Of a stretch of 64,000 bases of DNA, positions 9,293-18,360 are shown piece after piece. Location: the NCBI RefSeq assembly GCF_001427905.1, contig NZ_LMEF01000004.1, positions 8,752-72,751 on the forward strand, read 5' to 3'. Numbering within the stretch: position 1 is the first letter of the stretch; each line of letters begins with the position of its first letter. The position numbers and the translations under genes were made by a program. The DNA is from Flavobacterium sp. Root420. GTDB lineage: Bacteria > Bacteroidota > Bacteroidia > Flavobacteriales > Flavobacteriaceae. The notes below the pieces were generated by a model. It did not search any database. It had not been told where the DNA came from and saw only the letters and a program-made list of their open reading frames with translations.

Positions 9293-9549
9293 AGGTTCTT
9301 TTTAAAACAATTGCGACTGATACAGGCGCAACATTGCTGATAGACTGTCTGATATTTATACTAAGCCTTTGTAGTATTAAATCACGGGGATTACTTTTTG
9401 TCGACCGATGGCTGACATGCATTCCTCAGGGAAAATTCTTTCATGTAATTATTCAAACGCCGGCAATCACAAACATTGGCCTTACCATTGCCATGAGCAC
9501 AGCAACAGGAATGACAGTAAGTAAAAAATTAATTTTTGAAGATTTTTAA
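9289..9549 (+). CDS. Possible small hydrophobic protein or gene remnant
   Basis: 86 codons starting at GTG and overlapping the previous stop. The sequence is hydrophobic in the first half (residues 14-36) and carries no motif I recognise. The overlap favours translation, but it could be a fragment of a longer gene, since several remnants lie nearby. Confidence 0.35.
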   Translation: MKVLFKTIATDTGATLLIDCLIFILSLCSIKSRGLLFVDRWLTCIPQGKFFHVIIQTPAITNIGLTIAMSTATGMTVSKKLIFEDF

Positions 9550-9616
9550 AATTATGCAGATCTGAGGCTAACAATTCCTAACACAATAAATATTTTTAAT
9601 CCTTAAACACAAAAAA

Positions 9617-10210
9617 ATGAAAATTATCATCATAGGCGCAACAGGCACCATGGGAAAATACTTGTCAACTGCATTTGAAAAAGAACACGAGATCATAAGA
9701 GTCGGGTCAGGCAATGGCGACTTTCAAGTCGATATTACTGCTGTTGAATCAATAGAAAATTTATTCAGGCAAGTTGGTTCCTTCGATGCACTTATATCAA
9801 CAGCCGGACCAACTCATGTTGGACCATGGAAGAAAATGACCGACAAGGAATTCAGAAAAGGTATCGAGGGAAAAATGATGGGACAAATTAATTTGGTACT
9901 CATTGGACAGCACTATATCAATCCAAAAGGTTCATTTACTTTAATTACAGGCGGTTTAACGTATGAACCCCAATTGAACTTTGCAAATGCATCCGCTGCA
10001 AATGGCGCTGTTGAAAGCTTTATTCGCGCAGCAGCAATTGAATTAGACAATGGTATCCGCATCAATGCTGTTAGTCCGACTGTTATTGAAGATTCACCTC
10101 AGTATTTTTCCTATTTCCCAGGAGAAATCCCGGTAACTATGAAACAGCTCGAATACGGTTTCCGAAAAAGTGTATTTGGAGCAAACACGGGCCAGATAAT
10201 TAAGCCATAA
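9617..10210 (+). CDS. Short-chain dehydrogenase-like protein lacking classical active-site residues
   Basis: 197 residues. The Rossmann start MKIIIIGATGTMGKYL carries a Gly-rich nucleotide-binding loop. Further SDR landmarks are DALISTAGPTHVG, ITGGLT and INAVSPTVIE. In the position of the catalytic YxxxK the sequence reads ASAANGAVES, so both Tyr and Lys appear replaced. This matches the Lin1944-like SDR subgroup, described as lacking the usual active site residues. It may bind a nucleotide without classical catalysis. It follows an AraC gene and two small membrane protein genes on the same strand. Confidence 0.85.
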   Translation: MKIIIIGATGTMGKYLSTAFEKEHEIIRVGSGNGDFQVDITAVESIENLFRQVGSFDALISTAGPTHVGPWKKMTDKEFRKGIEGKMMGQINLVLIGQHYINPKGSFTLITGGLTYEPQLNFANASAANGAVESFIRAAAIELDNGIRINAVSPTVIEDSPQYFSYFPGEIPVTMKQLEYGFRKSVFGANTGQIIKP

Positions 10211-10230
10211 TAACAAGCAGAAAAATAAAG

Positions 10231-10356
10231 ATGATGAATATTCAAGCAATTGATGCGGAGCAAGCGTCGCATGAGGCAAAACCAACTTTGGAAATGCTTA
10301 GTAAAAAAATGGGGCGTATACCCAATATGTATCAGGTGATGGCTAATTCACCATAA
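10231..10356 (+). pseudogene. Truncated AhpD/carboxymuconolactone decarboxylase-like fragment
   Basis: 41 codons read MMNIQAIDAEQASHEAKP, then LEMLSKKMGRIPNMYQVMANSP and a stop. This is the typical N-terminus of peroxidase-related AhpD-like proteins, in which the motif G.IPN.....ANSP is followed by about 100 more residues with the CxxC. Here the frame stops right after ANSP. The following 300 bp (10357-10661) carry no continuation that I can recognise. It is a decayed remnant. Confidence 0.7.
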
Positions 10357-10661
10357 CATTAACAAGATGACTAGTTCACCCCTTGGCAAAACTTCAAAGA
10401 ATCCAGAGAAAATTAAAGCCTCTGGAGAAGTTTAAGTTAGCGTCAAAGCTAACGGCAAGATGGGGTACTACTTTATAAAGGGGCTCTCAGATCTGACAGA
10501 TGCCCCTAAAGAAATTGAGCTGCTGTAAAAAATAGAACAGTGAGTCAGGCAATACCATAAAGATAAAATAAATACGCTTCTTGATAAAAAATCACAAGCA
10601 ATAGCGCTGAAAAATTGAATTCCCTATTTTAAGGTCTATTTTATTTTTATAAATTTACACA

Positions 10662-11558
10662 ATGAAACAAGCAGAAAGCGTTAGCGAATTTTATAAACGA
10701 CTGCCAAACCATGCACCCACAAATGTTCCGCTTAATAATGCTGGGATAGGCCATATTAATGTTTTTAGCAGAGAAACATGTGCCGAAGTAAGTCCCTACA
10801 GCCGACGGGATTTTTACAAAATTTCTCTCATCATCGGCAAGGGTAAGATTTATTATGCAAACAAATGGATACAGATTGACAAACCCGCCCTACTCTTTTC
10901 TAATCCTGTGGTACCTTATTCGTGGGAAGCGGAATCTGAGCATCAGTCAGGTTGGTACTGTCTGTTTACCGAAGATTTTATCCAGCATAGCGAACGCATG
11001 AATAGCTTACTGGATTCTCCTTTATTCAAAATTGGATGTAATCCCATATTTTTTCCCGATGATACTCAATTAAAGGAACTTTCATCCATATATATGAAGA
11101 TGCAATCAGAAATGCTCTCCACTTATCCACATAAGTACGATATCCTGCGCAGCTATCTGCATCTGATAATTCATGAGGCTATGAAAAATAATTCTGCCAC
11201 AAATTTTCAGACCTATACAAATGCTTCTTCCCGGGTATCTGCTTTATTTCTTGAATTGCTCGAAAGACAGTTTCCAATTGATTCCCCTTCACTTATACTA
11301 AAATTAAAAAATCCGGCAGATTACGCCAATTCTTTATCCATACACATCAACCATCTTAATCGTTCGGTAAAGCAAATTACAGGAAAAACTACAACTACTC
11401 ATATTGCAGATCGTATTATTAAAGAAGCTAAAACCTTATTGCAGTACACAGACTGGAATATTGCCGATATTGGCTACAGCCTTGGTTTTGAATACCCTTC
11501 TTATTTTACATTCTTTTTTAAAAAACACACTGGTTTGGCACCCACCCAGCTGAGATAA
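10662..11558 (+). CDS. AraC-family transcriptional regulator
   Basis: 298 residues. A variable N-terminal half (about 1-190) holds a cupin-like domain. The C-terminal AraC DNA-binding domain ends IADIGYSLGFEYPSYFTFFF, KKHTGLAPTQLR. Its stop lies 90 bp before the aldo/keto reductase gene on the same strand, and such AraC/AKR pairs are common in Bacteroidota, so control of that gene is likely. The effector is unknown. Confidence 0.9.
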   Translation: MKQAESVSEFYKRLPNHAPTNVPLNNAGIGHINVFSRETCAEVSPYSRRDFYKISLIIGKGKIYYANKWIQIDKPALLFSNPVVPYSWEAESEHQSGWYCLFTEDFIQHSERMNSLLDSPLFKIGCNPIFFPDDTQLKELSSIYMKMQSEMLSTYPHKYDILRSYLHLIIHEAMKNNSATNFQTYTNASSRVSALFLELLERQFPIDSPSLILKLKNPADYANSLSIHINHLNRSVKQITGKTTTTHIADRIIKEAKTLLQYTDWNIADIGYSLGFEYPSYFTFFFKKHTGLAPTQLR

Positions 11559-11647
11559 CTGTTTGAATATTATAATTAACTGTTTGATAACTATAAGCCC
11601 TGACCATGTTTTTGCATCTACTTTTGTAGAAACAAAATTAGATAAAA

Positions 11648-12649
11648 ATGAAATACAGAAAACTCGGAACAACAGGTGAAGAACTATCAGCACTTGGATT
11701 AGGCTGTATGGGCATGAGTTTTGCTTATGGTCCAACAGACGATAAAGAAAGCCTCGCCACGCTGGAGAAAGCCCTTGATATGGGCATCAACTTTTGGGAT
11801 ACAGCCGATATGTACGGCAACGGTGCCAACGAAGAACTCATCTCCAAAGTCCTTGTACCTAACCGCGATAAGATATTTATCGCAACAAAATTCGGATTTC
11901 GCTTTAAAGATGGGATTGCGGGACCTAGCAGTTCTTCAGGAACCTATTTTGACGGCTCACCTGCCTGGATGAAAGTTGCTATTGAACAGAGCCTGAGGCG
12001 CCTTAAAATAGACACTATAGATCTTTATTATGCGCACCGCGTTGACCCAAATATTCCTATTGAGGAAACTGTTGGGGCAATGGCAGATTTAGTAAAAGAA
12101 GGTAAAGTACGCTATCTCGGACTTAGTGAAGTCTCTGCAAATTCCTTACGAAAAGCGTACGCTGTACATCCAATCTCCGCTGTTCAAAGTGAGTACTCGC
12201 TTCTCACAAGAGATGTAGAAAATGGAATATTAAAAACTACTCGTGAGCTTGGTATCTCTCTTGTCCCTTATTCTCCTTTGGCGCGGGGTCTGGTTACAAA
12301 TAAACTTAATGTGGACACACTTGCCATTGATGACTTCAGAAGGACCCTTCCTCGCTATCAAAGTGAAAATATTGATAACAACAATAAGCTTATAGAAAAT
12401 TTCGCTGCATTTGCAGCCTCCAAAAGTTGTACACCCGCACAACTAGCTTTGGCTTGGGTGTTAGCCCAGGGTGAAGATATAATTCCTATTCCAGGAACCA
12501 AGAAAAGAAATTATCTGCAAGAGAATATAGGTGCAATTGAAGTTAAATTGACAAGTGCTGATCTTACTGCTGTTAATGAACTAATTAATAGATATCCTAT
12601 AATTGGAGAGCGCTATAGTGAAGAAGCAATGAAGATGGTTAATCACTAA
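11648..12649 (+). CDS. Aldo/keto reductase
   Basis: 333 residues of a TIM-barrel NADPH-dependent oxidoreductase of the YajO/PdxI-like type. The catalytic tetrad is visible as D51 and Y56 (WDTADMYG), K81 (IATKFGF) and H130 (YYAHRVD). The C-terminal IPIPGTKK motif binds the cofactor phosphate. The family reduces aldehydes and ketones to alcohols; the substrate here is unknown. A TAnnTTTG box (TACTTTTG, 11619-11626) lies 22 bp upstream of the start, so it probably has its own promoter. A strong hairpin terminator follows at 12675. Confidence 0.93.
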   Translation: MKYRKLGTTGEELSALGLGCMGMSFAYGPTDDKESLATLEKALDMGINFWDTADMYGNGANEELISKVLVPNRDKIFIATKFGFRFKDGIAGPSSSSGTYFDGSPAWMKVAIEQSLRRLKIDTIDLYYAHRVDPNIPIEETVGAMADLVKEGKVRYLGLSEVSANSLRKAYAVHPISAVQSEYSLLTRDVENGILKTTRELGISLVPYSPLARGLVTNKLNVDTLAIDDFRRTLPRYQSENIDNNNKLIENFAAFAASKSCTPAQLALAWVLAQGEDIIPIPGTKKRNYLQENIGAIEVKLTSADLTAVNELINRYPIIGERYSEEAMKMVNH

Positions 12650-12674
12650 GCAGTTGTTTTATTTAAAAATAGCA

Positions 12675-12724
12675 GCAAAAATAAAGTCTGCTCGCGCTGT
12701 GGTGTGAGCAGACTTTATTTTTGC
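12675..12724. terminator. Terminator after aldo/keto reductase
   Basis: The near-perfect inverted repeat gcaaaaataaagtctgctc / gagcagactttatttttgc has a loop of about 12 bases and T-rich flanks on both strands. It can serve the AKR gene and, from the other side, the decayed PepSY remnant. Confidence 0.8.
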
Positions 12725-12757
12725 CAACAATTCTAAAATCATTCTTTTTTTATTTTG

Positions 12758-12925
12758 TCACCACCAAATCAGAAAACCGCTAACAGGCAAAAAGGCACAA
12801 AATAAAGAAACAAAGTGTGGCTAAAATTTTGGTCGACCAACCGTACATACTGCCAGTATGAATGGCATAAGTACTTTTTCTCCATTTTGTCCCGAATGTT
12901 TTGTCTTTATGTTTAAATCCAAATA
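12758..12925 (-). pseudogene. C-terminal remnant of a PepSY-associated membrane protein
   Basis: The minus strand encodes KTFGTKWRKSTYAIHTGSMY, then GWSTKILATL, which is the conserved C-terminal region of PepSY-TM (iron-uptake associated) proteins. A frame change then occurs and the next frame reads PVSGFLIWW followed by TGA, where intact relatives continue with Gly. No N-terminal part is found upstream (12926-13172). It lies next to the siderophore receptor, where intact PepSY genes are usual. Confidence 0.72.
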
Positions 12926-13172
12926 AAAATACATTTTAAAAAATTATCCTGGCCTGCTCATTTAAACTTGATTTAATATCACTTCAATAAAAACAATAAC
13001 TTGCCAAAAATGAGACCGTTATATCAAACCAATCCTAATGGATACCATTACATCTTTGGAAGCAGGTATTAATTGTGACATTTCTGTTGTTAGAGTCATT
13101 CATTTTTTTAATTTATTATTTGTATTTAATCTAAATAAATATAAATTTGCAGCTAAAATATAAATAACCGCC

Positions 13173-15617
13173 ATGAAGTTTACTTATTTATTTTTGCTGC
13201 TCGCCTTCTTTAATTTAGGTCAGGCACAAAATGGGAAAATTACCGGGAAGATCCTTTCCGGGAATAACGAAGCTTTATCTTATGCTTCTATATCAATAAA
13301 AAGTCTTAAAAAGAATACCAGTTCTGACGATAAGGGAAATTTTGAAATCAATAACCTCACACCCGGAAATTATACTGTTCATTTTTCAGCGATGGGTTTT
13401 TCTGTTCAGGAAAAAACAGTAGAGGTGCACGAGAATGAAAACCTTGAAGTTTCGATAATTTTACAGGAAAATATCAACACTCTACAGACTGTAGAGATTA
13501 CGGGACGAAAAGAGAAATCATACAGGAACACCAAATCTTTTATTGGTGCCAAAACTGAAATTGCTTTAAAGGATCTGCCTCAGGCTGTTTCATACGCCAC
13601 AAAAGAATTAATCGCAGACCAGGGTTCTATCCGTGTAGGCGAAGTGGTAAAGAACTTTAGTGGTGTGAGCCAGTTTACATTTTATGATGACATTTCTATT
13701 CGGGGTTTTAGAATTAACGGAGGAAGTAATACGCAATTACTAAACGGAATGAGAACTTCTACCGGATTCTGGAAACAGCCTCTCGCCAATTACCTGGAAC
13801 GTGTTGAAGTTTTAAAAGGGCCCTCATCGGCTTTGTTTGGAAACGCATCTCCCGGAGGAGTTTTAAACAGGGTTACCAAAAAACCTCTGGATCAGGCAGC
13901 AAACAGCGTAAGTTTTTCAACAGGGAGTTTCAATACGCTAAGAGCTTTGGCCGATTTTACAGGACCATTAACCCAAGACAAATCGCTTTTATACCGTTTG
14001 AATTTAGGTTATGAAAATGCAAATTCTTTCAGAGATCTGCAATTCGATAAAAATATTGTCATCGCCCCTTCCCTGTCATTTCTTCCAAATGATAAAACAA
14101 GTGTAAACTTTGACTTGATTTATACGGGCTCAAAAAGTATCTTAGACCGGGGACAATCGACTTATGAAGACAATTTATATTCAACCAAGACCTCAAATTC
14201 ACTAAATTCTACCAATGATTATTTAAATGAAGAAACCTATATCGTTACCACTTCATTAAATCATCAGTTTACAGATCGTTTATCGTTTTCTGCTTCTTAC
14301 ATCCGTACGGGTTATACCGAAGATCTTTTGGAACACCGCGGTGCTAACAAATATGCTTCTGCCGGCGATGGATCTACCATTCCAACCGCAATTGAAATGC
14401 AGGTTTTCCAGCGAAAACGTAAACGTTATATCGATAATCTTTCTGCTTTCTTTAAATATCAGGCCAAAACCGGAACCTTAGATCATAATTTGATTGCAGG
14501 TTATGATTATGCCCAGGAACAGGTTCCTTCCGGGGGGTCGCAGCTGCAGGCAACAGGATATAGAAATGCGGCAAATAACGCATCGATTGCCAGCTATGAT
14601 CCGACAAAAAAGAATCTTTACTTGCTCGATTCAAAAGGAAATCCTGTTCCCAATGTGGCACATTTTGACCTGACAAATCCATCGGCATCACAGCAGCTAA
14701 AAGACATGAGCAAATATTTCTATGCGGCCCGTCCCTTTGACCCGACTTATTATTCATTGTACGGAATTTATCTTCAGGATCACATTAAATTTGGTGCTTT
14801 TCAGGCTCTGATTGGTATGCGTTACGACGAATATACCGATAAGGAAAACTATAAAAAAGCGACAGAGAAGAAAGTAAAGCAACATTCGTTCCTTCCTCGT
14901 TTCGGACTTACTTACACGCTTAATCCGAACATTAATTTATACGGAACTTACGTAAAAGGATACAATCCGCAGACTGCATCTTCTTTATCAAACCCAAATG
15001 CGGGCGGACCGTTTGACCCGCTGGAAAGCAATATGGTGGAGTTTGGAGGAAAATCTTCCTGGTTTAGAGAAAAACTTTTTGTGACTGTTGCCTTATTTAA
15101 AATTCAGCAGAAAAACACTCTGTATCCGGCAAATGATGCCACAAACCCGGATTTGATGAGAGCAATTGGAGAGGAAGAATCTAAAGGTATTGAAATTGAT
15201 CTAAACGGAAGCATTACCCGCAATTGGAGCATTTCAGCAGCTTATTCTTATAACGAAGCAGCCATCACAGAAAGTCCGGTAGTATCTGAAGTGGATAGGC
15301 AAAAAGCAAATACCCCCAAACAGCAGGGAAATGTCTGGACACGTTATAACTTTATAGAAGGCGCTTTGAAAGATTTTGGACTTGCCTTTGGAACCAATTT
15401 TGTGACTACCCGTAATTTAAGCCAGACTGTAACGCAGACCATTCCGGGTTATACGCTCTTTAATGCAGCTTTGTATTACAATATCAATAAATTTAAAATT
15501 CAGCTTAATGCCAATAACATAACCAACAAAACCTACTGGGTTGGAGGTTACGATTATATCCGTTTGTTTCCTGGTGCGCCGTCAAACTGGCTCTTGACAT
15601 TGGGTTACTCGTTTTAA
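13173..15617 (+). CDS. TonB-dependent siderophore receptor
   Basis: 814 residues: a signal peptide (ending near GQAQ), then a CarboxypepD_reg-like domain (about 22-105), a plug domain (about 130-235, with VRVGEVVKN-like and RVEVLKGPSSALFGNASPGG), and a 22-strand beta barrel ending in the C-terminal aromatic residue (NWLLTLGYSF). The plug motif and the barrel match the FhuE/FoxA-type ferric siderophore receptors. It acts in the outer membrane and takes energy from TonB-ExbBD. No siderophore biosynthesis gene is nearby, so it likely serves xenosiderophores. The adjacent PepSY partner is broken. Confidence 0.93.
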   Translation: MKFTYLFLLLAFFNLGQAQNGKITGKILSGNNEALSYASISIKSLKKNTSSDDKGNFEINNLTPGNYTVHFSAMGFSVQEKTVEVHENENLEVSIILQENINTLQTVEITGRKEKSYRNTKSFIGAKTEIALKDLPQAVSYATKELIADQGSIRVGEVVKNFSGVSQFTFYDDISIRGFRINGGSNTQLLNGMRTSTGFWKQPLANYLERVEVLKGPSSALFGNASPGGVLNRVTKKPLDQAANSVSFSTGSFNTLRALADFTGPLTQDKSLLYRLNLGYENANSFRDLQFDKNIVIAPSLSFLPNDKTSVNFDLIYTGSKSILDRGQSTYEDNLYSTKTSNSLNSTNDYLNEETYIVTTSLNHQFTDRLSFSASYIRTGYTEDLLEHRGANKYASAGDGSTIPTAIEMQVFQRKRKRYIDNLSAFFKYQAKTGTLDHNLIAGYDYAQEQVPSGGSQLQATGYRNAANNASIASYDPTKKNLYLLDSKGNPVPNVAHFDLTNPSASQQLKDMSKYFYAARPFDPTYYSLYGIYLQDHIKFGAFQALIGMRYDEYTDKENYKKATEKKVKQHSFLPRFGLTYTLNPNINLYGTYVKGYNPQTASSLSNPNAGGPFDPLESNMVEFGGKSSWFREKLFVTVALFKIQQKNTLYPANDATNPDLMRAIGEEESKGIEIDLNGSITRNWSISAAYSYNEAAITESPVVSEVDRQKANTPKQQGNVWTRYNFIEGALKDFGLAFGTNFVTTRNLSQTVTQTIPGYTLFNAALYYNINKFKIQLNANNITNKTYWVGGYDYIRLFPGAPSNWLLTLGYSF

Positions 15618-15692
15618 AAATAGCTTATTTATATTTGAAAAACATTTATTCATCCATCTGAATAAACGTCAAAAAATAGTCACTACACTTTT

Positions 15693-15720
15693 AGCCCGGA
15701 CTTGCATCCGGGCTTTTTTA
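15693..15720 (+). terminator. Terminator of the siderophore receptor gene
   Basis: Stem AGCCCGGA/TCCGGGCT with loop cttgca and a run of T on the plus strand, 75 bp after the stop codon. Confidence 0.85.
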
Positions 15721-15721
15721 T

Positions 15722-16020
15722 TTATCCTTCGGTAATTGCAGGTACGGTAATGGTAGCTGATGCATTGATTCCTTTTACTGCAGTATTTTGAAGTGCCGCT
15801 TTTAATTGAGCATAATCAGTTACGACAGTCTCTTGAGCAGTTCCTCCTCCGGTTGTTCCACCGTTTTGTGAAGCCCATCCATGAAACCTCATCATAGTTA
15901 CCTTCTTTGGCTGTAAGACTACTTTCTGTAGAAATAATTGTTGGTAAAATACTGCTTTCGACATTTTGAGGTGAAGTACAATCCTTTAGCAAATTATTAG
16001 AGAGTAAAAATAGGCTGGGC
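15722..16020 (-). pseudogene. Pectate-lyase-like gene fragment with frameshift
   Basis: One minus frame reads GWASQNGGTTGGGTAQETVV followed by TDYAQLKAALQNTAVKGIN and ASATITVPA. This resembles the N-terminal part of polysaccharide lyase family 1 pectate lyases (GWA.QNGGTTGG, then Y..LK.A). The upstream part, with Ser-rich sequence, is in another frame, so a frameshift lies near 15890. The frame ends at 15722, long before any catalytic domain. It is a remnant only. Confidence 0.62.
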
Positions 16021-16052
16021 ACGTTGGTGTTTCGGGTGCGGTTTAATTGATA

Positions 16053-16418
16053 CTATTTCTCTTTAATTTTCATTCTATGTTGTTCACCCCAAGCACCTAG
16101 CTCACTTAGCACGTTTTTTAAAGTTCGGCTATACTCGGTCGCTTCATAAATTATGCTTACTGGAGTAGTTGGATGCACGTTACGTTTGATAAGGTAATTT
16201 AGTTCCAAATCTTTCAATTCATTTGCTAATACTTTAGGGGAAATACCTGTAATTTCCTTCTGAATCTCGTTAAAACGCTTTGATGATTGCACAAGGCAAA
16301 GAATCAAAGCCAGTTTCCATTTTCCATTAAGAACATACATCGCATCAATGACGTTTTTGAGAGATCCGGTACACTCTTCCTTGGTCGGAAGTGTTATATG
16401 TTCAATTGTTTTCATCAT
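16053..16418 (-). CDS. HxlR-family transcriptional regulator
   Basis: About 121 residues from the ATG at 16418 (MMKTIEHITL). An in-frame ATG further upstream at 16451 would run through a promoter-like box, so I prefer the shorter form. The winged-helix domain shows LNGKWKLALILCL, RFNEIQKEI.GISPKVLANELKDLE and the C-terminal WGEQH motif of HxlR/MarR-like proteins. Cys16 (KEECTGSL) is at the place where YodB/HypR-type relatives carry a redox-sensing Cys. It is divergent from an azoreductase gene at 16600, which is a known pairing, so quinone or electrophile sensing is likely. Confidence 0.88.
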   Translation of the reverse strand: MMKTIEHITLPTKEECTGSLKNVIDAMYVLNGKWKLALILCLVQSSKRFNEIQKEITGISPKVLANELKDLELNYLIKRNVHPTTPVSIIYEATEYSRTLKNVLSELGAWGEQHRMKIKEK

Positions 16419-16420
16419 AG

Positions 16421-16428
16421 CAAATATA
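16421..16428 (-). promoter_or_regulatory. TATATTTG -7 box of the HxlR gene
   Basis: TATATTTG on the minus strand matches TAnnTTTG and ends only two bases before the ATG at 16418. If it is used, the transcript would start at or inside the tandem ATGATG. Confidence 0.35.
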
Positions 16429-16493
16429 CAAACTTTCGTAAAAGTAACCACTTTCCTTTGGGTAAGTACTAACTTTTATATACTTACAAACAA

Positions 16494-16501
16494 TAACTTT
16501 G
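16494..16501 (+). promoter_or_regulatory. TAACTTTG -7 box of the azoreductase gene
   Basis: This matches the Bacteroidota -7 consensus TAnnTTTG, 98 bp upstream of the azoreductase ATG and in the divergent spacer with the HxlR gene. No clear -33 element is seen. Confidence 0.4.
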
Positions 16502-16599
16502 CTTTTGATAATTCGAGAGAAATAAACCTTTCATAGTTAACATAGAAAGGAATCCATCTCAGAACTTAGAATTGATAAACTTAAAAAAATAAAACAGTT

Positions 16600-17205
16600 A
16601 TGAAACGCATTCTCCATCTAAAATCCAGTCTATTAGGCAAAGATTCCTACAGTATTAAACTGGGTAATGCTATTGTCGTAAAAATTCAGGAAAAATATCC
16701 TCAATATGAACTTGAAGAATTAAACTTGGTCGAAATCGAAATACCACATCTTACACCTGCTGTACTTCGGACTTTTTTTATTCCAACAGATCAACTAGTT
16801 GAAGAAGAAAAAAAATCTATCAGCTTATCTAATAAATTGGTTAAACAATTAATGGCTGCAGACATCATCGTCATTGGTGCACCGCTTATCAACTTTACGA
16901 TTCATTCTTCACTAAAAGCATGGATTGACCATATTACCAGAGCAGGAATAACTTTTGGGTATGGCGAAGATGGTCGCCCAATTGGAATGGTAACAGGAAA
17001 AAAAGTTTATGTAGCCATGGCTTCTGGTGGTGTTTATTCAGAAGGACAAGGTAAAGCCAACGACTTTGTGGCTCCATATTTGCAAGCTTTCCTTGGATTT
17101 TTAGGTATGACAGATTTAACAGTTTTTCGTGCTGAAGGATTAAAAGTGCCTGGGATAAAGGAAACTGCTATGGTGAAAGCAATTGAAAGTATAAAGATTG
17201 ATTAA
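16600..17205 (+). CDS. azoR: FMN-dependent NADH:quinone oxidoreductase / azoreductase
   Basis: 201 residues of the flavodoxin-like AzoR family. Visible landmarks are the N-terminal LHLKSSLLGKDSYSIKLG, which forms the FMN phosphate-binding loop, and GAPLINFTIHSSLKAWIDHI, RAGITFGYGEDG and the late MASGGVYSEGQG. The family reduces quinones, nitro compounds and azo dyes with NADH in the cytoplasm. It lies divergently beside an HxlR regulator with a conserved Cys, which fits a quinone or electrophile detoxification switch. The substrate is not determined. Confidence 0.9.
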   Translation: MKRILHLKSSLLGKDSYSIKLGNAIVVKIQEKYPQYELEELNLVEIEIPHLTPAVLRTFFIPTDQLVEEEKKSISLSNKLVKQLMAADIIVIGAPLINFTIHSSLKAWIDHITRAGITFGYGEDGRPIGMVTGKKVYVAMASGGVYSEGQGKANDFVAPYLQAFLGFLGMTDLTVFRAEGLKVPGIKETAMVKAIESIKID

Positions 17206-17309
17206 AACATATAACAACACTCATTTTGGACACAACGAGCTCTGTTTATGGATACTTTAGTTTGTTAAATCTTTTTTTGGAAATAGCTTGCGATTCTTGG
17301 CGACTCCAC

Positions 17310-17345
17310 AAAAAATCCTGTAAACATGTTTACGGGATTTTTTTT
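17310..17345 (+). terminator. Terminator after azoreductase
   Basis: aaaaaatcctgtaaa / tttacgggatttttt forms a stem with one G-U pair and a T-run, about 105 bp after the azoreductase stop. Confidence 0.75.
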
Positions 17346-17539
17346 ATTGTTATTGATCCTCCAAAGGCAAATGTTTTAAAAGAATTTCATTAATTGCCTA
17401 TTATTTTTTTATCAAAAAATTACAAACTATTAATTCACTTTTTTTTAATTTTTACATCGGTTCATATTATATTTTTTTTAATTTTATAATAAACTATAAA
17501 TCAGAAGATTTGCTTCTGAATTTTTACAAAAGTAATTAT

Positions 17540-18358
17540 ATGGAGATTTTGCCTTCCCCCAGTTTAGCACCATATATAAAGAATTATACCCTTGTTACTA
17601 TTAACAAAGATCTCGACAACGAAGTGTTTTATCCAAGTGGATATGTCGACCTTATTGTCAATATCTCTGAAGGAGCAGCTGCCACTATTATCAACGGCAA
17701 ACACAAGGATACACCGGCAATAGAGCTATTGGGCCATCTCACCCTTCCGACCCGACTTACAGTAGCAAAAGGGACTTCAGTACTTATAGCGCGAATTTAC
17801 CCGCATGCCAGCGCATTGTTCTTCTCTGATCCACTGTCTGAATTTACTAACTATGCCACCGATATGTATGATGTTGCATTGAGTGAAAACAGGGAGTTGT
17901 ACAACCGCATTATGGAGATCGACGGACTTCCCAATAAAATTAGAATCTTAGAAAACTACTTTCTCCAACAACTGAAAAAAAACGAAACCCGATTGAAGAA
18001 AGTATCAATACTTCAGACTCTCAGTCAGAAATTTTTGTTTGATTATCAGCCACTGGATTTACCTGCTCTGGCTCGGCATTCAGGATTATCAGAAAGATAT
18101 ATCCAAAAACTTTACCTATCAAATATTGGTATAAGTCCTGCAGCCTTTACTTCAGTAGTGCGATTTAACAAGAGTCTGCAGCTGGTACTCAATACGCCGC
18201 AATCGTTGACTGAGATCGCTTACGACTGCGGGTATTACGACCAGGCCCATTTTATTAAAGAATTTAGGAAGTTTACAGATATCACTCCTTCTGCCGCCAG
18301 AAGTTCATTAATAAAAAATGGTACCGATTTTCAGCAAGCTGTCAACGTTGGTTTTTAG
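17540..18358 (+). CDS. AraC-type helix-turn-helix regulator
   Basis: 272 residues from the ATG at 17540 (MEILPSPSLAPYIKNYTLV). A TTG ten codons upstream would also be in frame. The N-terminal part starts like the DUF6597 domain often found in front of AraC HTH domains. The C-terminal AraC domain shows LARHSGLSERYIQKLYL, IGISPAAF and LTEIAYDCGYYDQAHFIKEF. It is convergent with a SnoaL-like gene whose stop is 2 bp away. The target is unknown. Confidence 0.87.
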   Translation: MEILPSPSLAPYIKNYTLVTINKDLDNEVFYPSGYVDLIVNISEGAAATIINGKHKDTPAIELLGHLTLPTRLTVAKGTSVLIARIYPHASALFFSDPLSEFTNYATDMYDVALSENRELYNRIMEIDGLPNKIRILENYFLQQLKKNETRLKKVSILQTLSQKFLFDYQPLDLPALARHSGLSERYIQKLYLSNIGISPAAFTSVVRFNKSLQLVLNTPQSLTEIAYDCGYYDQAHFIKEFRKFTDITPSAARSSLIKNGTDFQQAVNVGF

Positions 18359-18360
18359 AC

